Shown one piece after another: positions 53,387 through 62,204 of a stretch of 64,000 bases of DNA. The stretch's first letter is position 1; each line of letters starts with the position of its first letter. The DNA is taken from positions 806,001-870,000 of the forward strand of contig NZ_JAFEJG010000004.1 of the NCBI RefSeq assembly GCF_016888335.1, written 5' to 3'. Source of the stretch: Janibacter endophyticus (GTDB taxonomy: Bacteria > Actinomycetota > Actinomycetes > Actinomycetales > Dermatophilaceae). Position numbers and translations under genes: made by a program. The notes under the pieces were generated by a model. It saw only the letters and a list, made by a program, of their open reading frames with translations, did not search any database and was not told the DNA's origin.

Positions 53387-54331
53387 ATGAGCGTCTCGCT
53401 GCCGCACGTCGTGCCGTCCTCCTCGATCGGCGGGCCGGTGACGATCTACGAGGTCGGCCCCCGGGACGGTCTGCAGAACGAGCAGTCGGTCGTCCCGACC
53501 GAGGTCAAGGCCGAGCTCGTCCGCCGGCTCGTCGCGGCCGGGCTGACGACGATCGAGACGACCTCCTTCGTCAGCCCTCGGTGGGTGCCGCAGCTCGCCG
53601 ACGCGGGCGAGCTGCTCGAGTCGCTCGGCGAGGCCGGGCGGGGTGCGAGGCGGCCGGTGCTCGTGCCGAACGAGCGCGGCCTCGACCGGGCGCTCGAGCA
53701 CGGGGTCGGTGCGGTCGCGATCTTCGGCAGTGCCACGGAGACCTTCGCCCAGCGCAACCTCGGCCGCTCGGTCGCCGAGTCGGTCGAGATGTTCGCCCCC
53801 GTCGTCAAACGGGCCCGCGACGAGGACCTCTGGGTGCGGGCCTACGTGTCGATGGCCTTCGGCGACCCGTGGGAGGGTCCGGTGCCGATCCCGCAGGTCG
53901 CCGACGTCTGCGAGCGACTCATGGCGCTCGGTGCAGACCAGCTCTCGCTCGGCGACACCATCGGCACCGGCACCCCCGGCCACGTCGAGGCGCTGCTCGC
54001 CGAGCTCGACGCCCGGGGGATCGGGGTGGAGCGGATCGGCGTGCACTTCCACGACACGTACGGCCAGGCGCTGTCGAACACGATGGCCGCGCTCCGCGCC
54101 GGCGTGCGGGTCGTCGACGCGTCGACGGGTGGCCTCGGCGGGTGCCCGTACGCCAAGAGCGCGACCGGGAACCTCGCGACCGAGGACCTCGTCTGGGCGC
54201 TCCATGGGCTGGGCATCGAGACCGGTGTCGACCTCGACGCGCTCGTCGTGACGAGCGTGTGGATGGCCGAGCAGCTCGGGCGCCCGGCACCGTCCCGCGT
54301 GGTCAAGGCTCTCGCAGGCGCCGACTCCTAG
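53387..54331 (+). CDS. hydroxymethylglutaryl-CoA lyase
   Basis: A 314-residue DRE-TIM metallolyase that splits HMG-CoA to acetoacetate and acetyl-CoA in leucine degradation. YEVGPRDGLQNEQSVVPT (about 23-40) holds the Arg/Asp of the DRE motif, ETTSFVSPRWVPQ follows, HFHDTYGQALSN gives the metal histidines and GLGGCPYAKSATGNLATED the catalytic cysteine loop (CPYA). CACGAT 6 nt before the ATG may be a weak leaderless -10. Its TAG shares a CTAG with the stop of the opposing gene. Confidence 0.93.
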   Translation: MSVSLPHVVPSSSIGGPVTIYEVGPRDGLQNEQSVVPTEVKAELVRRLVAAGLTTIETTSFVSPRWVPQLADAGELLESLGEAGRGARRPVLVPNERGLDRALEHGVGAVAIFGSATETFAQRNLGRSVAESVEMFAPVVKRARDEDLWVRAYVSMAFGDPWEGPVPIPQVADVCERLMALGADQLSLGDTIGTGTPGHVEALLAELDARGIGVERIGVHFHDTYGQALSNTMAALRAGVRVVDASTGGLGGCPYAKSATGNLATEDLVWALHGLGIETGVDLDALVVTSVWMAEQLGRPAPSRVVKALAGADS

Positions 54332-56592
54332 GGCTGGTCGCCCACGGCCACGACCCCGGTGATCCGGTGGATCGAGTAGCTCCGCGGCTCGTCGTCGACG
54401 AGGCCGCGCACGCGACCACCCTCGACCGCCTCGGGCACCAGCAGCACGCGCCGCACCTCGCCGATCGCGTCGGCGACACCGACCCAGACCGCGGACCGGT
54501 CGGCCGCGGCCTCGCGGAGCATGCCGGCCACGCCCGCCGGGTCCATCGACGGCAGGGGCGGGCCGGTGGGGCTGGTGAGCGCACGCGCCTGCGCGGAGGT
54601 CTCGCCGCGTCGCATCGCGGCCACGAGCGAAAGGGGGTCCGTCGCGGTGGTGAGCGGCGGTGCGGGCTCGCGGGGCGGGGTGACCCGTCGCGGGGCAGCG
54701 GCGCCCGTCAGCACCCCGCCGGAGCCCTCGCGGACCGGGGCGGCGCCGACCTCGCGCAGGCTCTCGACGAGGACCGGAGCCGCGGCGGGGGAGATGAGCA
54801 CCGTCGGCGCGATCCGGCGGAGCTGGAGGTGGGAGAGGTCGCGCCGGGCGAGGAGCTGGTCGAGATGCACCTCGTCGTCGCTGCGCAGGTACGAGCCGGC
54901 GCTGCCCGCCCGGAGCTCGCCGTGGCGGCGGGCGACGTCGCGGACGAGGTACTCCAGGCCCTGGGGGAGCGGTGTGCGGCTGGCCGCGGCGAGCTCGGCG
55001 AGCAGGCTCTCGCCGTCCATCCCGGCGTCCAGCGCCTGCCGGACCGATGCCTCGTCGAAGCGGTAGATCGAGGCGCCACCCCGTGACTCCAGCGTGGCCG
55101 CACGGCGCAACGTCGCGGCGAGCGTCGGCGTCGGGGGCCCGGGGACGACCGCCGTGAGGTCGGCCTGGACGAGCGCCTGGTCGACCGGTGCCGGCAGGTG
55201 CTCCTCGAGCACGGACGCTGCGCGCTCGGGGTCGCCCTCGACGAGCGCGCACCCGGCAGGGCCCATCCTGCCCTCGTGCAGGAGCCCGAGACGGGTGGCC
55301 TCCTCGAGGAGCGAGGAGACGAGCGGGCCGACGTCCTCGGGCAGGCGCCGCGGGCGACGGCGGCGAAGGGCCGGGACCACGTGCTCGCCGTGGGCCCCCT
55401 CGGCGAGGATCGCCAGGACGTCGGTGCGCAGGCTGCGGATCGGCGGCCAGACCATGTCGTCGGAGAGGGCGCGTGGGGCGCTCTCTCCGCGAGCCATGGT
55501 CGTGCGCGGCGAGCTGAGCCACGGGGTGGCGAGCTCGAGCCACCTCTCGGCGGTGCTCGACTCTCGCCAGGTGTCGATGCGTGTCGTGAGCCGCCAGGTG
55601 GGTTCGTCTGAGCCGTCGTCGGCGAGCAGCCGGGCGCCGAGGGCGAGGTCGAGGAGGGCTCGCAGGTCGTCGGTGCTCAGGCCGGTCTCGCGGGCCAGGC
55701 CGCGCAGGTCGGCCAGGGCGAGCCCGCCGCTGCGCAGCACGCGCGGCCGCGCGGACTCGAGGTGCTCGAGCACCTCGTCGACGAGGGCGACGAGGTCGAG
55801 GACGACGGCAGCGGTGGCGGTGCCGGGGTCCTGGGCGAAGGTGCTGGCCCCCGCCTCCGCGCGGGGTGCGGTGGTGACCTGCCGGCGGAGGCCGCCACGG
55901 AGGGCGAGGGTGACCTCGCGAGGGAGGACGACCCGCAGACGGGTGGCCTCGGCGGGGTCCTCGGTCACGGCGGCCAGCCCGTGCCCGGCGAGCCATGCAG
56001 CGGCCTCGGCGGCCCGGCTGTCGCTGCTCACGGTCGCGACGGGGCCGCCGTCGACGAGCCGGTCGAGCACGGAGCGTGCGGCGGGCGGTGCCTCGTCGTG
56101 CAGCCGGGCGAGCTCGTCCGGCGGGGGAACCTCGACCCCGAGCGATGCCGCGGTCGGGCCCAGCCCGCCGGGGTGGGGGCCGAGGACGTCGCTCACGGTG
56201 CGGGTCGGCGCCAGCCCGTCCGGGGAGCGCCAGAGCAGCGCGGCATCACGCAGGGTGACGAGGCGGGTGGACAGCCCCTCCTCGCCGAGGAGGCCGGTGA
56301 GGCCGGCCGGCACGCTCTCCTCCACCCCTTCGACCTGCTCCCGGGTGCCGCCGTCGAGGAGGGCGACCGCCTCGAGGGTCGCGAGGTGGTCGTCGTCGAG
56401 GTGGTCGATCCCGCGCGTCGTGCTCGCGAGGGTCAGCGAGCGGGCGGCCAGCGCCGAGAGGTCGGCGGGAGCGGGTCGGGTGAGGTCCGGCCGGGCCTGG
56501 AGCAGCCGAGCCAGCTCACCGTCGGAGCGGGAACGGATGTCCTCGGCCAGGGAACGCACCCTGCGCACGCTACTCGCTGTTGCGTCCGCCAC
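54328..56592 (-). CDS. helicase-associated (XPB-partner) winged-helix protein
   Basis: A 754-residue protein of the family next to bacterial XPB (M. tuberculosis Rv0862c), with an XPB/Ssl2-like helicase-associated domain in its C-terminal half (about 430-560: LEEHLPAPVDQALVQADLTAVVPG, quoted DQALVQADLTAVVPG; and RFDEASVRQALDAGM) and a last segment (about 690-750) like a WYL/regulatory strand region. It has no Walker motifs. Probably a DNA-binding partner of XPB. GTG 56592 is within a perfect inverted repeat; GTG 56568 or 56559 could be the true start. Terminates in the shared CTAG. Confidence 0.8.
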   Translation of the reverse strand: MADATASSVRRVRSLAEDIRSRSDGELARLLQARPDLTRPAPADLSALAARSLTLASTTRGIDHLDDDHLATLEAVALLDGGTREQVEGVEESVPAGLTGLLGEEGLSTRLVTLRDAALLWRSPDGLAPTRTVSDVLGPHPGGLGPTAASLGVEVPPPDELARLHDEAPPAARSVLDRLVDGGPVATVSSDSRAAEAAAWLAGHGLAAVTEDPAEATRLRVVLPREVTLALRGGLRRQVTTAPRAEAGASTFAQDPGTATAAVVLDLVALVDEVLEHLESARPRVLRSGGLALADLRGLARETGLSTDDLRALLDLALGARLLADDGSDEPTWRLTTRIDTWRESSTAERWLELATPWLSSPRTTMARGESAPRALSDDMVWPPIRSLRTDVLAILAEGAHGEHVVPALRRRRPRRLPEDVGPLVSSLLEEATRLGLLHEGRMGPAGCALVEGDPERAASVLEEHLPAPVDQALVQADLTAVVPGPPTPTLAATLRRAATLESRGGASIYRFDEASVRQALDAGMDGESLLAELAAASRTPLPQGLEYLVRDVARRHGELRAGSAGSYLRSDDEVHLDQLLARRDLSHLQLRRIAPTVLISPAAAPVLVESLREVGAAPVREGSGGVLTGAAAPRRVTPPREPAPPLTTATDPLSLVAAMRRGETSAQARALTSPTGPPLPSMDPAGVAGMLREAAADRSAVWVGVADAIGEVRRVLLVPEAVEGGRVRGLVDDEPRSYSIHRITGVVAVGDQP

Positions 56593-56624
56593 CGTGGGGT
56601 CCTGGTCCCCACGGTGGCGGACGC
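56582..56624. promoter_or_regulatory. perfect 18-bp inverted repeat between divergent genes
   Basis: GCGTCCGCCACCGTGGGG (56582-56599), loop of 7, and its exact complement (56607-56624) fill the 44-nt space between the helicase-associated gene and the aldose epimerase gene and cover the assumed GTG start of the former. An operator for a dimeric regulator, or an RNA hairpin for either transcript, fits. Confidence 0.7.
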
Positions 56625-56636
56625 TAGGTTCGGAGC

Positions 56637-57545
56637 ATGGCCCACCCGAGCGGAGAGCAGTGGCAGATCGAGCACGGCGACCTCGTCGCCGTCATCACCG
56701 AGGTAGGCGGAGGCCTGCGCACGCTGCGCCGCGGTGACCACGACGTCGTCGCGGGCTACACCGTCGACGAGATGGCCTCCGCCGGGCGCGGCCAGGTGCT
56801 CGTCCCGTGGCCCAACCGCCTGCGCGACGGGCGGTACACGATCGAGGGGCAGGAGCACACCCTCCCGATCACCGAGCCGAGGACCGGCAACGCGAGCCAC
56901 GGGCTGACCCGCTGGGAGTCCTGGCGGCTGCGCGAGCGGCACGAGGACGCCGTCGTCGTCGCCCACACGATCCACCCGCGCCCGGGGTGGCCGTTCCACG
57001 TCGAGGTGACCGCCGCCTGGGTCCTCGACGGCACCGGTCTGACCTGCACCACCCAGGCAACGAACGTCGGGACGGCCACCGCGCCCTGGGGTTACGGCGC
57101 CCACCCCTACCTCGCCCTCGGCGGCACCGCCGCAGGTGACGCCCGGCTCACCGTGCCCGCCGACCAGGTGCTCACCGTCGACGAGCGCAGCCTCCCGGCC
57201 GACCTCGTCGAGGTGAGCGGCACCCCCTTCGACCTCCGTGGCGGCGAGCCCCTCGGGGACCGCGAGATCGACCACGCCTACACCGGGCTGGCCCGCGGCG
57301 AGGACCGCTGCTGGCAGGTCGACCTGACGACGGACGCCCTGACCTGCCGGGTCTGGGGCGGGCCGGGTCTCGACTGGGTCCAGGTCTTCACCGGCCGTGC
57401 CCGGGGCGAAGGGGGAGCGCCGGGGATCGCGGTCGAGCCGCTGTCCTGCCCGGCCGACGCGTACAACACCGGCGTCGGCCTGGTCCGCCTCGAGCCGGGG
57501 CAGACGTGGACCGCTCAGTGGGGGATCGAGTCCCGCGTCTCCTGA
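56637..57545 (+). CDS. aldose 1-epimerase family protein
   Basis: A 302-residue mutarotase interconverting alpha and beta anomers of hexoses. Signature parts are PWPNRLRDGRY, the catalytic-His motifs NASHGLTRW and WGYGAHPYLAL, DHAYTG, and catalytic Glu in IAVEPLSCPADAY. ATG 56637 has TAGGTT 6 nt upstream (leaderless). The last 31 nt overlap the stop region of the convergent MFS gene. The sugar acted on is unknown. Confidence 0.92.
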   Translation: MAHPSGEQWQIEHGDLVAVITEVGGGLRTLRRGDHDVVAGYTVDEMASAGRGQVLVPWPNRLRDGRYTIEGQEHTLPITEPRTGNASHGLTRWESWRLRERHEDAVVVAHTIHPRPGWPFHVEVTAAWVLDGTGLTCTTQATNVGTATAPWGYGAHPYLALGGTAAGDARLTVPADQVLTVDERSLPADLVEVSGTPFDLRGGEPLGDREIDHAYTGLARGEDRCWQVDLTTDALTCRVWGGPGLDWVQVFTGRARGEGGAPGIAVEPLSCPADAYNTGVGLVRLEPGQTWTAQWGIESRVS

Positions 57546-58846
57546 GCCGGGCGTGCCCTCACGCCGTTGACCTCCGGGCTGACGATCGACTCGATCCGCA
57601 GCAGCAGCCACGCGCTCACGGCGAGGCCGAGGAGCATGAGACCGACGAAGAGCGCCGGCTGGCCCTTGCCGAGCAGCTGACCGGCGAGGACCGGGCCGAC
57701 GACCGCGCCGACCATGAAGGACGTCGAGCTCGCGGCGTTCATCCGGCCGCGGAGGTGGTCGGGCGCCGAGTCGTTGACCATCGCCGGGATCGAGGGCTGC
57801 AGCAGCGTCTCGCCGAGGCCGAAGACCGCGCCGAAGGCGACGACGAGGATCGCCGCGACGAGGGTGCCCGGCAGCAGGCCGGAGACACCGAGGACCGCCC
57901 AGGAGACCGCCCAGATCGCGAGCAGCAGCATCATGACGCGGGTGCGGCGGTGCCCCTCGATGCGGTGCAGCACGGCGAACTGCAGGGCCACGATGACGAT
58001 CGTGTTGGCCGCGAAAAGGAAGCCGACCGCCTCGGTGCTCACCTCCGAGACCATGCGCGCGAAGACCGGGATGCCCGCCTCCATCTGGCCGTAGCCGACC
58101 GTGCTCGTGATCGCCGTCAGCGCGAGGATCCACCGGAAGCCGGGGATCCGGAGGACCTCGCGGTACGAGCGGGGGGACGCCTGGTCGTCGTGCACCGCCC
58201 GGCCGTGGACGTGGCGCAGCGGCCCGAGCAGCCACATGACGGGGATGAGGACGAGGACGGCGTCGAGCAGGAAGAGCACCTCGAAGGTCACCGGCCGGTC
58301 GACGTCGACGAAGACGCCGGCAAGGACCCCGCCGACCCCGATGCCGAGGTTGAGCAGGGCGAAGTTTACCCCGAAGTAGCGCTGCCGCAGCGGCCCCTTG
58401 ACGATCGAGGAGATGAGCGAGTTCGACCCCGACCAGCCGGTGCCGTGCGCGAGCCCGAGGAAGAGCGTCGCCGCGAGCGCGATCGGCAGGGTCGTCGCGA
58501 AGGCGAGGATCACCGTGCCGGTCGAGGCGAGGATGCTGCCGCTCATGACGACGATCCGGGCGCCCACCCGGTCGACGAAGGTGCCTGCGACCGGCCCGTA
58601 GACCGCCGCGATGACCGCCATGAGACCCATGAGCGTGCCGGACGTCTCGAGGCTGAAGTCGCGCACCTCGTGGAGGTAGATCACCGTGAAGGGCAGGGTC
58701 ATCCCGCGCCCCAGGTGCTGCAGCGCCACCGTCGACAGCAGGAAGCGGCCCTCGCGCGGCAGCGCCCGCCAGAAGCCCCGGACCCCGGGCCCGATCTCCG
58801 CGGACGGGACGTCCACCGGGAGGTGGGCGGTCCGGTCTGCGGTCAT
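57515..58846 (-). CDS. MFS transporter
   Basis: A 443-residue transporter with twelve predicted TM helices and two six-helix halves separated by the charged loop around residues 205-225 (HVHGRAVHDDQASPRSY). GTFVDRVGARIVVMSG between TM2 and TM3 matches the MFS motif A (G-x-x-x-D-R-x-G-x-R). Related to drug/sugar efflux MFS proteins; substrate unknown. ATG 58846 chosen; TTG at 58855 would add three residues. Its 3' end overlaps the epimerase gene by 31 nt. Confidence 0.88.
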   Translation of the reverse strand: MTADRTAHLPVDVPSAEIGPGVRGFWRALPREGRFLLSTVALQHLGRGMTLPFTVIYLHEVRDFSLETSGTLMGLMAVIAAVYGPVAGTFVDRVGARIVVMSGSILASTGTVILAFATTLPIALAATLFLGLAHGTGWSGSNSLISSIVKGPLRQRYFGVNFALLNLGIGVGGVLAGVFVDVDRPVTFEVLFLLDAVLVLIPVMWLLGPLRHVHGRAVHDDQASPRSYREVLRIPGFRWILALTAITSTVGYGQMEAGIPVFARMVSEVSTEAVGFLFAANTIVIVALQFAVLHRIEGHRRTRVMMLLLAIWAVSWAVLGVSGLLPGTLVAAILVVAFGAVFGLGETLLQPSIPAMVNDSAPDHLRGRMNAASSTSFMVGAVVGPVLAGQLLGKGQPALFVGLMLLGLAVSAWLLLRIESIVSPEVNGVRARPAQETRDSIPH

Positions 58847-59028
58847 GGGCGGCAACTCTGCCCGAACTGCCCCGAGTCGGCATCTCGAGACGGCCGCCGG
58901 CCGAAGGGGGCCGAGCCGGTCCTCGGGGCGCGTTAGCCTGGAGGTCGGCCCGGGACCGGGCCCACAGACATTCCCTGGGGAACCCGCCGGCCGGCGGATC
59001 CCCCTTCGAGCGACTCAAGAGGTGCACC

Positions 59029-59424
59029 GTGCCGACTGGCAAGGTCAAGTGGTACGACCAGGAGAAGGGCTTCGGCTTCATCTCCGGCGACGACGGCGAG
59101 GACGTCTTCCTCCACGCCAACGCGCTCCCCCAGGGGACGCAGACGCTCAAGGGCGGCACGCGCGTCGAGTTCGGCATCGTCGAGGGCCGCCGCGGCGCGC
59201 AGGCCCTCTCCGTCACGGTGCTCGACCCGGCCCCGAGCGTCACCACCAACCGCCGCATGCGCGACCGCAAGGAGCCCGAGGAGATGGTCGTCATCGTCGA
59301 GGACCTCATCAAGCTCCTCGACGGCGTCGGCGCCGGGCTCCGCCACGGCCGCTACCCCGACAAGGGACACGGCAGCAAGATCGCCCAGGTGATGCGCCGC
59401 GTCGCCGACGACCTGGACGTCTGA
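59029..59424 (+). CDS. cold-shock protein with C-terminal extension
   Basis: A 131-residue protein: CSD domain (1-65) with GKVKWYDQEKGFGFISGDD (RNP1, KGFGFI) and DVFLHANAL (RNP2-like), followed by a helical C-terminal extension (about 75-131) present in the actinobacterial long CspB/CspA-like form. It binds single-stranded RNA/DNA. GTG at 59029 with GAGGTG upstream. The stop overlaps the DUF3027 ATG (TGATG), so the two are translated together. Confidence 0.92.
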   Translation: MPTGKVKWYDQEKGFGFISGDDGEDVFLHANALPQGTQTLKGGTRVEFGIVEGRRGAQALSVTVLDPAPSVTTNRRMRDRKEPEEMVVIVEDLIKLLDGVGAGLRHGRYPDKGHGSKIAQVMRRVADDLDV

Positions 59425-60167
59425 TGGCTGCCAAGGCCGCGAAGAAGGACGCCGTCCTCGCCGCCGCGACCGAGCTCGCGCTCGCCGCGGTGACCGAGGT
59501 CGCCGACCCCGGGACCGTCGGCGCTCACGAGGGCTTCGTCATGGATGAGGAGCGCCTCGGCACCCACTACTTCACGTGCACCGCCGCCGGCTACCGCGGC
59601 TGGCGCTGGGCCGTCTCCGTCGCCCGCGCGCCGCGCGCCAAGACGGCGACGATCTGCGAGACCCACCTCGTCCCCGGCGAGGACTCGCTGCTCTCGCCCG
59701 AGTGGCTGCCCTGGGCCGAGCGGCTGCGCCCCGGCGACGTCGGCCCCGGCGACGTCACCCCGAAGATCGACGACGACCCCTACCTCGTGGCCGGCTTCGA
59801 GGCGACCGGTGACGAGGACGTCGACCAGCTCGCGCAGTGGGAGCTCGGCCTCGGCCGACCCCGCGTGCTCTCCGGCGAGGGCCGCGAGGCCGCCGCCCAG
59901 CGCTGGTACGACGGCGACCACGGTCCCAAAGCCACCGTGGCGCTCAAGGCGAGCGCCACCTGCTCGACGTGCGGCTACTTCGTGCCGATGACCGGTGCGC
60001 TGCGGCCGGTCTTCGGCGTCTGCGCCAACGAGTGGTCGCCGAGCGACGGCAGCGTCGTGAGCCTCGACCACGGGTGCGGCGCGCACTCCGAGGTCGACAT
60101 CGACGCGCCCGAGCCCGAGCGGATCGGCGAGCCGGTCCTCGACGAGACCCTCGTCGACGAGCTCTAG
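59424..60167 (+). CDS. DUF3027 protein (zinc-binding)
   Basis: A 247-residue actinobacterial protein of unknown function, always close to cold-shock genes in my recollection. Features are HEGFVMDEERLGTHYFTC, AGYRGWRWAVSVARAP, AKTATICETHLVPG, and a metal-site set CSTCGYFVPM (about 184), VCANEWSPSDG and DHGCGAHSE. The four-cysteine-plus-His pattern suggests a zinc fold. TAG stop shared in CTAG with the opposing DUF2530 gene. Upstream extension of its frame is a shadow of the csp region. Confidence 0.85.
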   Translation: MAAKAAKKDAVLAAATELALAAVTEVADPGTVGAHEGFVMDEERLGTHYFTCTAAGYRGWRWAVSVARAPRAKTATICETHLVPGEDSLLSPEWLPWAERLRPGDVGPGDVTPKIDDDPYLVAGFEATGDEDVDQLAQWELGLGRPRVLSGEGREAAAQRWYDGDHGPKATVALKASATCSTCGYFVPMTGALRPVFGVCANEWSPSDGSVVSLDHGCGAHSEVDIDAPEPERIGEPVLDETLVDEL

Positions 60168-60451
60168 GTCGAGCGCCGGACCTTGTCCGGCACGCGGACC
60201 GGCGCGTCCGCCTCGGCAGCGTTGCCGCGGCCCCGCCGCAGGTAGACCCAGCCGAGCGCCCCGAGCGCGAGGCCGGTGACGCACGCCCACGGCCACCAGT
60301 CCCGCCCGCCCGAGCGCAGCTCGGGCACCACGAGGACGAGCGCGAGGGCGAGCGCCCACAGGACCATCCCGCCGATGACGACGCGGTCGCTGCGGACGCG
60401 GACGAGAGAGGCTCCCCCTTCGCCCGGACCATCTGCTGAGTCCCCTGTCAC
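60164..60451 (-). CDS. DUF2530 two-helix membrane protein
   Basis: A 95-residue protein with two TM helices (about 25-45, 53-70) and an acidic Ser-rich start. WWPWACVTGLALGALGWVYLRRRGR-like residues (WWPWACVTGLALG) match DUF2530. Function unknown. It converges on DUF3027 and shares its stop CTAG, and the purine permease promoter lies just upstream. Confidence 0.75.
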   Translation of the reverse strand: MTGDSADGPGEGGASLVRVRSDRVVIGGMVLWALALALVLVVPELRSGGRDWWPWACVTGLALGALGWVYLRRGRGNAAEADAPVRVPDKVRRST

Positions 60452-60470
60452 GGGGCCAGCGTAGGCGCAC

Positions 60471-60476
60471 TACTCT
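60471..60476 (+). promoter_or_regulatory. -10 element of a leaderless promoter for the purine permease
   Basis: TACTCT is followed by GCGCGC and ATG at 60483. Confidence 0.5.
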
Positions 60477-60482
60477 GCGCGC

Positions 60483-61979
60483 ATGTCTTCTACCCCTGAG
60501 ACGACCGAGCGCCCAAGCGGCAGCGGCGGTCTGGACGGCTACTTCAAGATCACCGAGCGCGGCTCCACCGTCAGCCGCGAGATCCGCGGCGGTCTCGCCA
60601 CCTTCTTCACGATGGCCTACATCGTGGTCCTCAACCCGCTGATCATCGGCACCCAGGCCGACTCCACCGGTGGTTTCCTCGGTGGCGGCGACGTCGAGCA
60701 GGCCAAGCTCATGGTCGCGGCTGGCACGGCGCTCGTGGCCGGCCTGCTGACGATCCTCATGGGTGCGGTCGCCAACTACCCGCTCGCGCTCGCCACCGGG
60801 CTCGGGCTCAACGCGTTCGTCGCCTTCGGCATCGCCAAGCTCCCCGGGATGACCTGGGCGGACGCCATGGGGCTCGTGGTCATGGAGGGCATCATCATCC
60901 TCCTGCTCGTCCTCACCGGCTTCCGCAAGGCCGTGCTGCACGCGGTCCCGGCGCAGCTCAAGACGGCCATCTCCGTCGGTATCGGTCTCTTCATCACCGT
61001 CGTCGGGCTCGTCGACGCCGGCGTGGTGCGCAAGGCTGCGGGCGGTCCGCTCGGCGAGCTCGGCGTCGGTGGCTTCCTCGCCGGCTGGCCGCTGCTCGTC
61101 TTCGTCATCGGCCTCTTCATCATCATCGGCCTCTACACGCGGGGCGTGAAGGGCTCGATCCTCATCGGGATCGTCGCGACGACGGTGCTCGCCCTCGTCG
61201 TCGAGGCGATCGCCAAGGTCGGCCCGCGGATCCCCAACCCGGACGGCACCGTGACCAACCCGACGGGCTGGGGGCTCAACGTCCCCGCGCTGCCCGACTC
61301 GATCATGTCGACGCCGGACTTCGGGCTGCTCGGTGACTTCAACCTGCTCGGCTCGTTCGACAAGGTCGGCATCGTCGCCGCGCTGCTGCTGATCTTCACG
61401 CTCATGCTCGCCGACTTCTTCGACACGATGGGCACGATGGTGGCCGTGGGCGCCGAGGGTGGCCTGCTCGACGAGGAGGGCAACCCGCCGAACAGCCAGA
61501 AGATCCTCGTCGTCGACTCGATCGGTGCGATCGCCGGCGGTGCCGCGAGCGTCTCGTCGAACACCGCCTATATCGAGTCGGCCTCCGGCGTCGGCGAAGG
61601 AGCCCGCACGGGGCTCGCGTCGATCGTCACCGGGGTGCTCTTCCTCCTGGCGACCTTCCTCAGCCCGCTCGTCGCGGTGGTCCCGTACGAGGCGGCCACA
61701 CCGGCCCTGGTCCTCGTCGGCTTCCTCATGATGCAGCAGGTCAAGGAGATCGACTGGGATGACCTGGAGATCGCGATCCCGGCCTTCCTGACGATCGTCA
61801 TCATGCCCTTCACGTACTCGATCACCGCTGGTATCGGCGCGGGGTTCGTGACGTACGTGCTGCTCAAGGTCGTCCGCGGGCGCGCAGCCGCGATCCACCC
61901 GCTCATGTGGCTCGTGGCGCTCCTCTTCGTCCTCTACTTCGGGATCGACCCGATCAAGGATCTCCTCGGCGTCAGCTGA
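60483..61979 (+). CDS. NCS2-family purine permease (AzgA-like)
   Basis: A 498-residue transporter with about twelve to fourteen hydrophobic segments. GLATFFTMAYIVVLNPLIIG near residue 38 (FFTMAYIVVLNP), ATGLGLNAFVAFGIA, FFDTMGTMVAVG and SNTAYIESASGVGEGARTGL mark the AzgA/hypoxanthine-guanine-adenine group of NCS2 carriers. Likely proton symport of adenine, guanine or hypoxanthine. Followed by the dispersed palindromic repeat. Confidence 0.92.
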   Translation: MSSTPETTERPSGSGGLDGYFKITERGSTVSREIRGGLATFFTMAYIVVLNPLIIGTQADSTGGFLGGGDVEQAKLMVAAGTALVAGLLTILMGAVANYPLALATGLGLNAFVAFGIAKLPGMTWADAMGLVVMEGIIILLLVLTGFRKAVLHAVPAQLKTAISVGIGLFITVVGLVDAGVVRKAAGGPLGELGVGGFLAGWPLLVFVIGLFIIIGLYTRGVKGSILIGIVATTVLALVVEAIAKVGPRIPNPDGTVTNPTGWGLNVPALPDSIMSTPDFGLLGDFNLLGSFDKVGIVAALLLIFTLMLADFFDTMGTMVAVGAEGGLLDEEGNPPNSQKILVVDSIGAIAGGAASVSSNTAYIESASGVGEGARTGLASIVTGVLFLLATFLSPLVAVVPYEAATPALVLVGFLMMQQVKEIDWDDLEIAIPAFLTIVIMPFTYSITAGIGAGFVTYVLLKVVRGRAAAIHPLMWLVALLFVLYFGIDPIKDLLGVS

Positions 61980-62018
61980 CGTCCCGGCCGCACCCCCTTC
62001 GTCCGGCGCCCCTCTGAT

Positions 62019-62084
62019 CGCACGAGCCAAGGCTCGTACCGCCTGATCGCTCCAGAACGGTTGGTACGAGCCTTGGCTCGTGCG
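62019..62084. repeat. inverted pair of the dispersed palindrome
   Basis: Two 22-nt copies (62019-62040 and 62063-62084) are exact inverted complements around a 22-nt spacer, and each is itself a near palindrome, so either small or one large hairpin can form. The right copy runs into CGAAGGGG and a G-run. About 40 nt after the purine permease stop, it could act as a terminator. Confidence 0.9.
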
Positions 62085-62141
62085 AAGGGGGGGGAGGGCG
62101 GGTCGGTGCGGGTCGGGCGGGGTGGGGCAGTCGGGGAATAG

Positions 62142-62167
62142 TTAGCACGAGTAATGAGTTATGCTAA
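62142..62167. promoter_or_regulatory. operator-like palindrome and promoter region of marR
   Basis: TTAGCA and TGCTAA are separated by 14 nt within the only A/T-rich stretch near the gene. It covers a probable promoter 37 nt before the marR start and is a plausible MarR-dimer autoregulatory site. Confidence 0.5.
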
Positions 62168-62204
62168 GTGTCTGACCGAACCTCCAGCCCGAAGGGAGCC
62201 CTTT

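Noticed and set aside
52853-55996. 1,047-codon minus-strand frame
   Set aside because: Only the last 165 codons (macrodomain) are coding; the rest is antisense to HMG-CoA lyase or overlaps the partner gene in another frame and reads as Arg/Pro-rich shadow.
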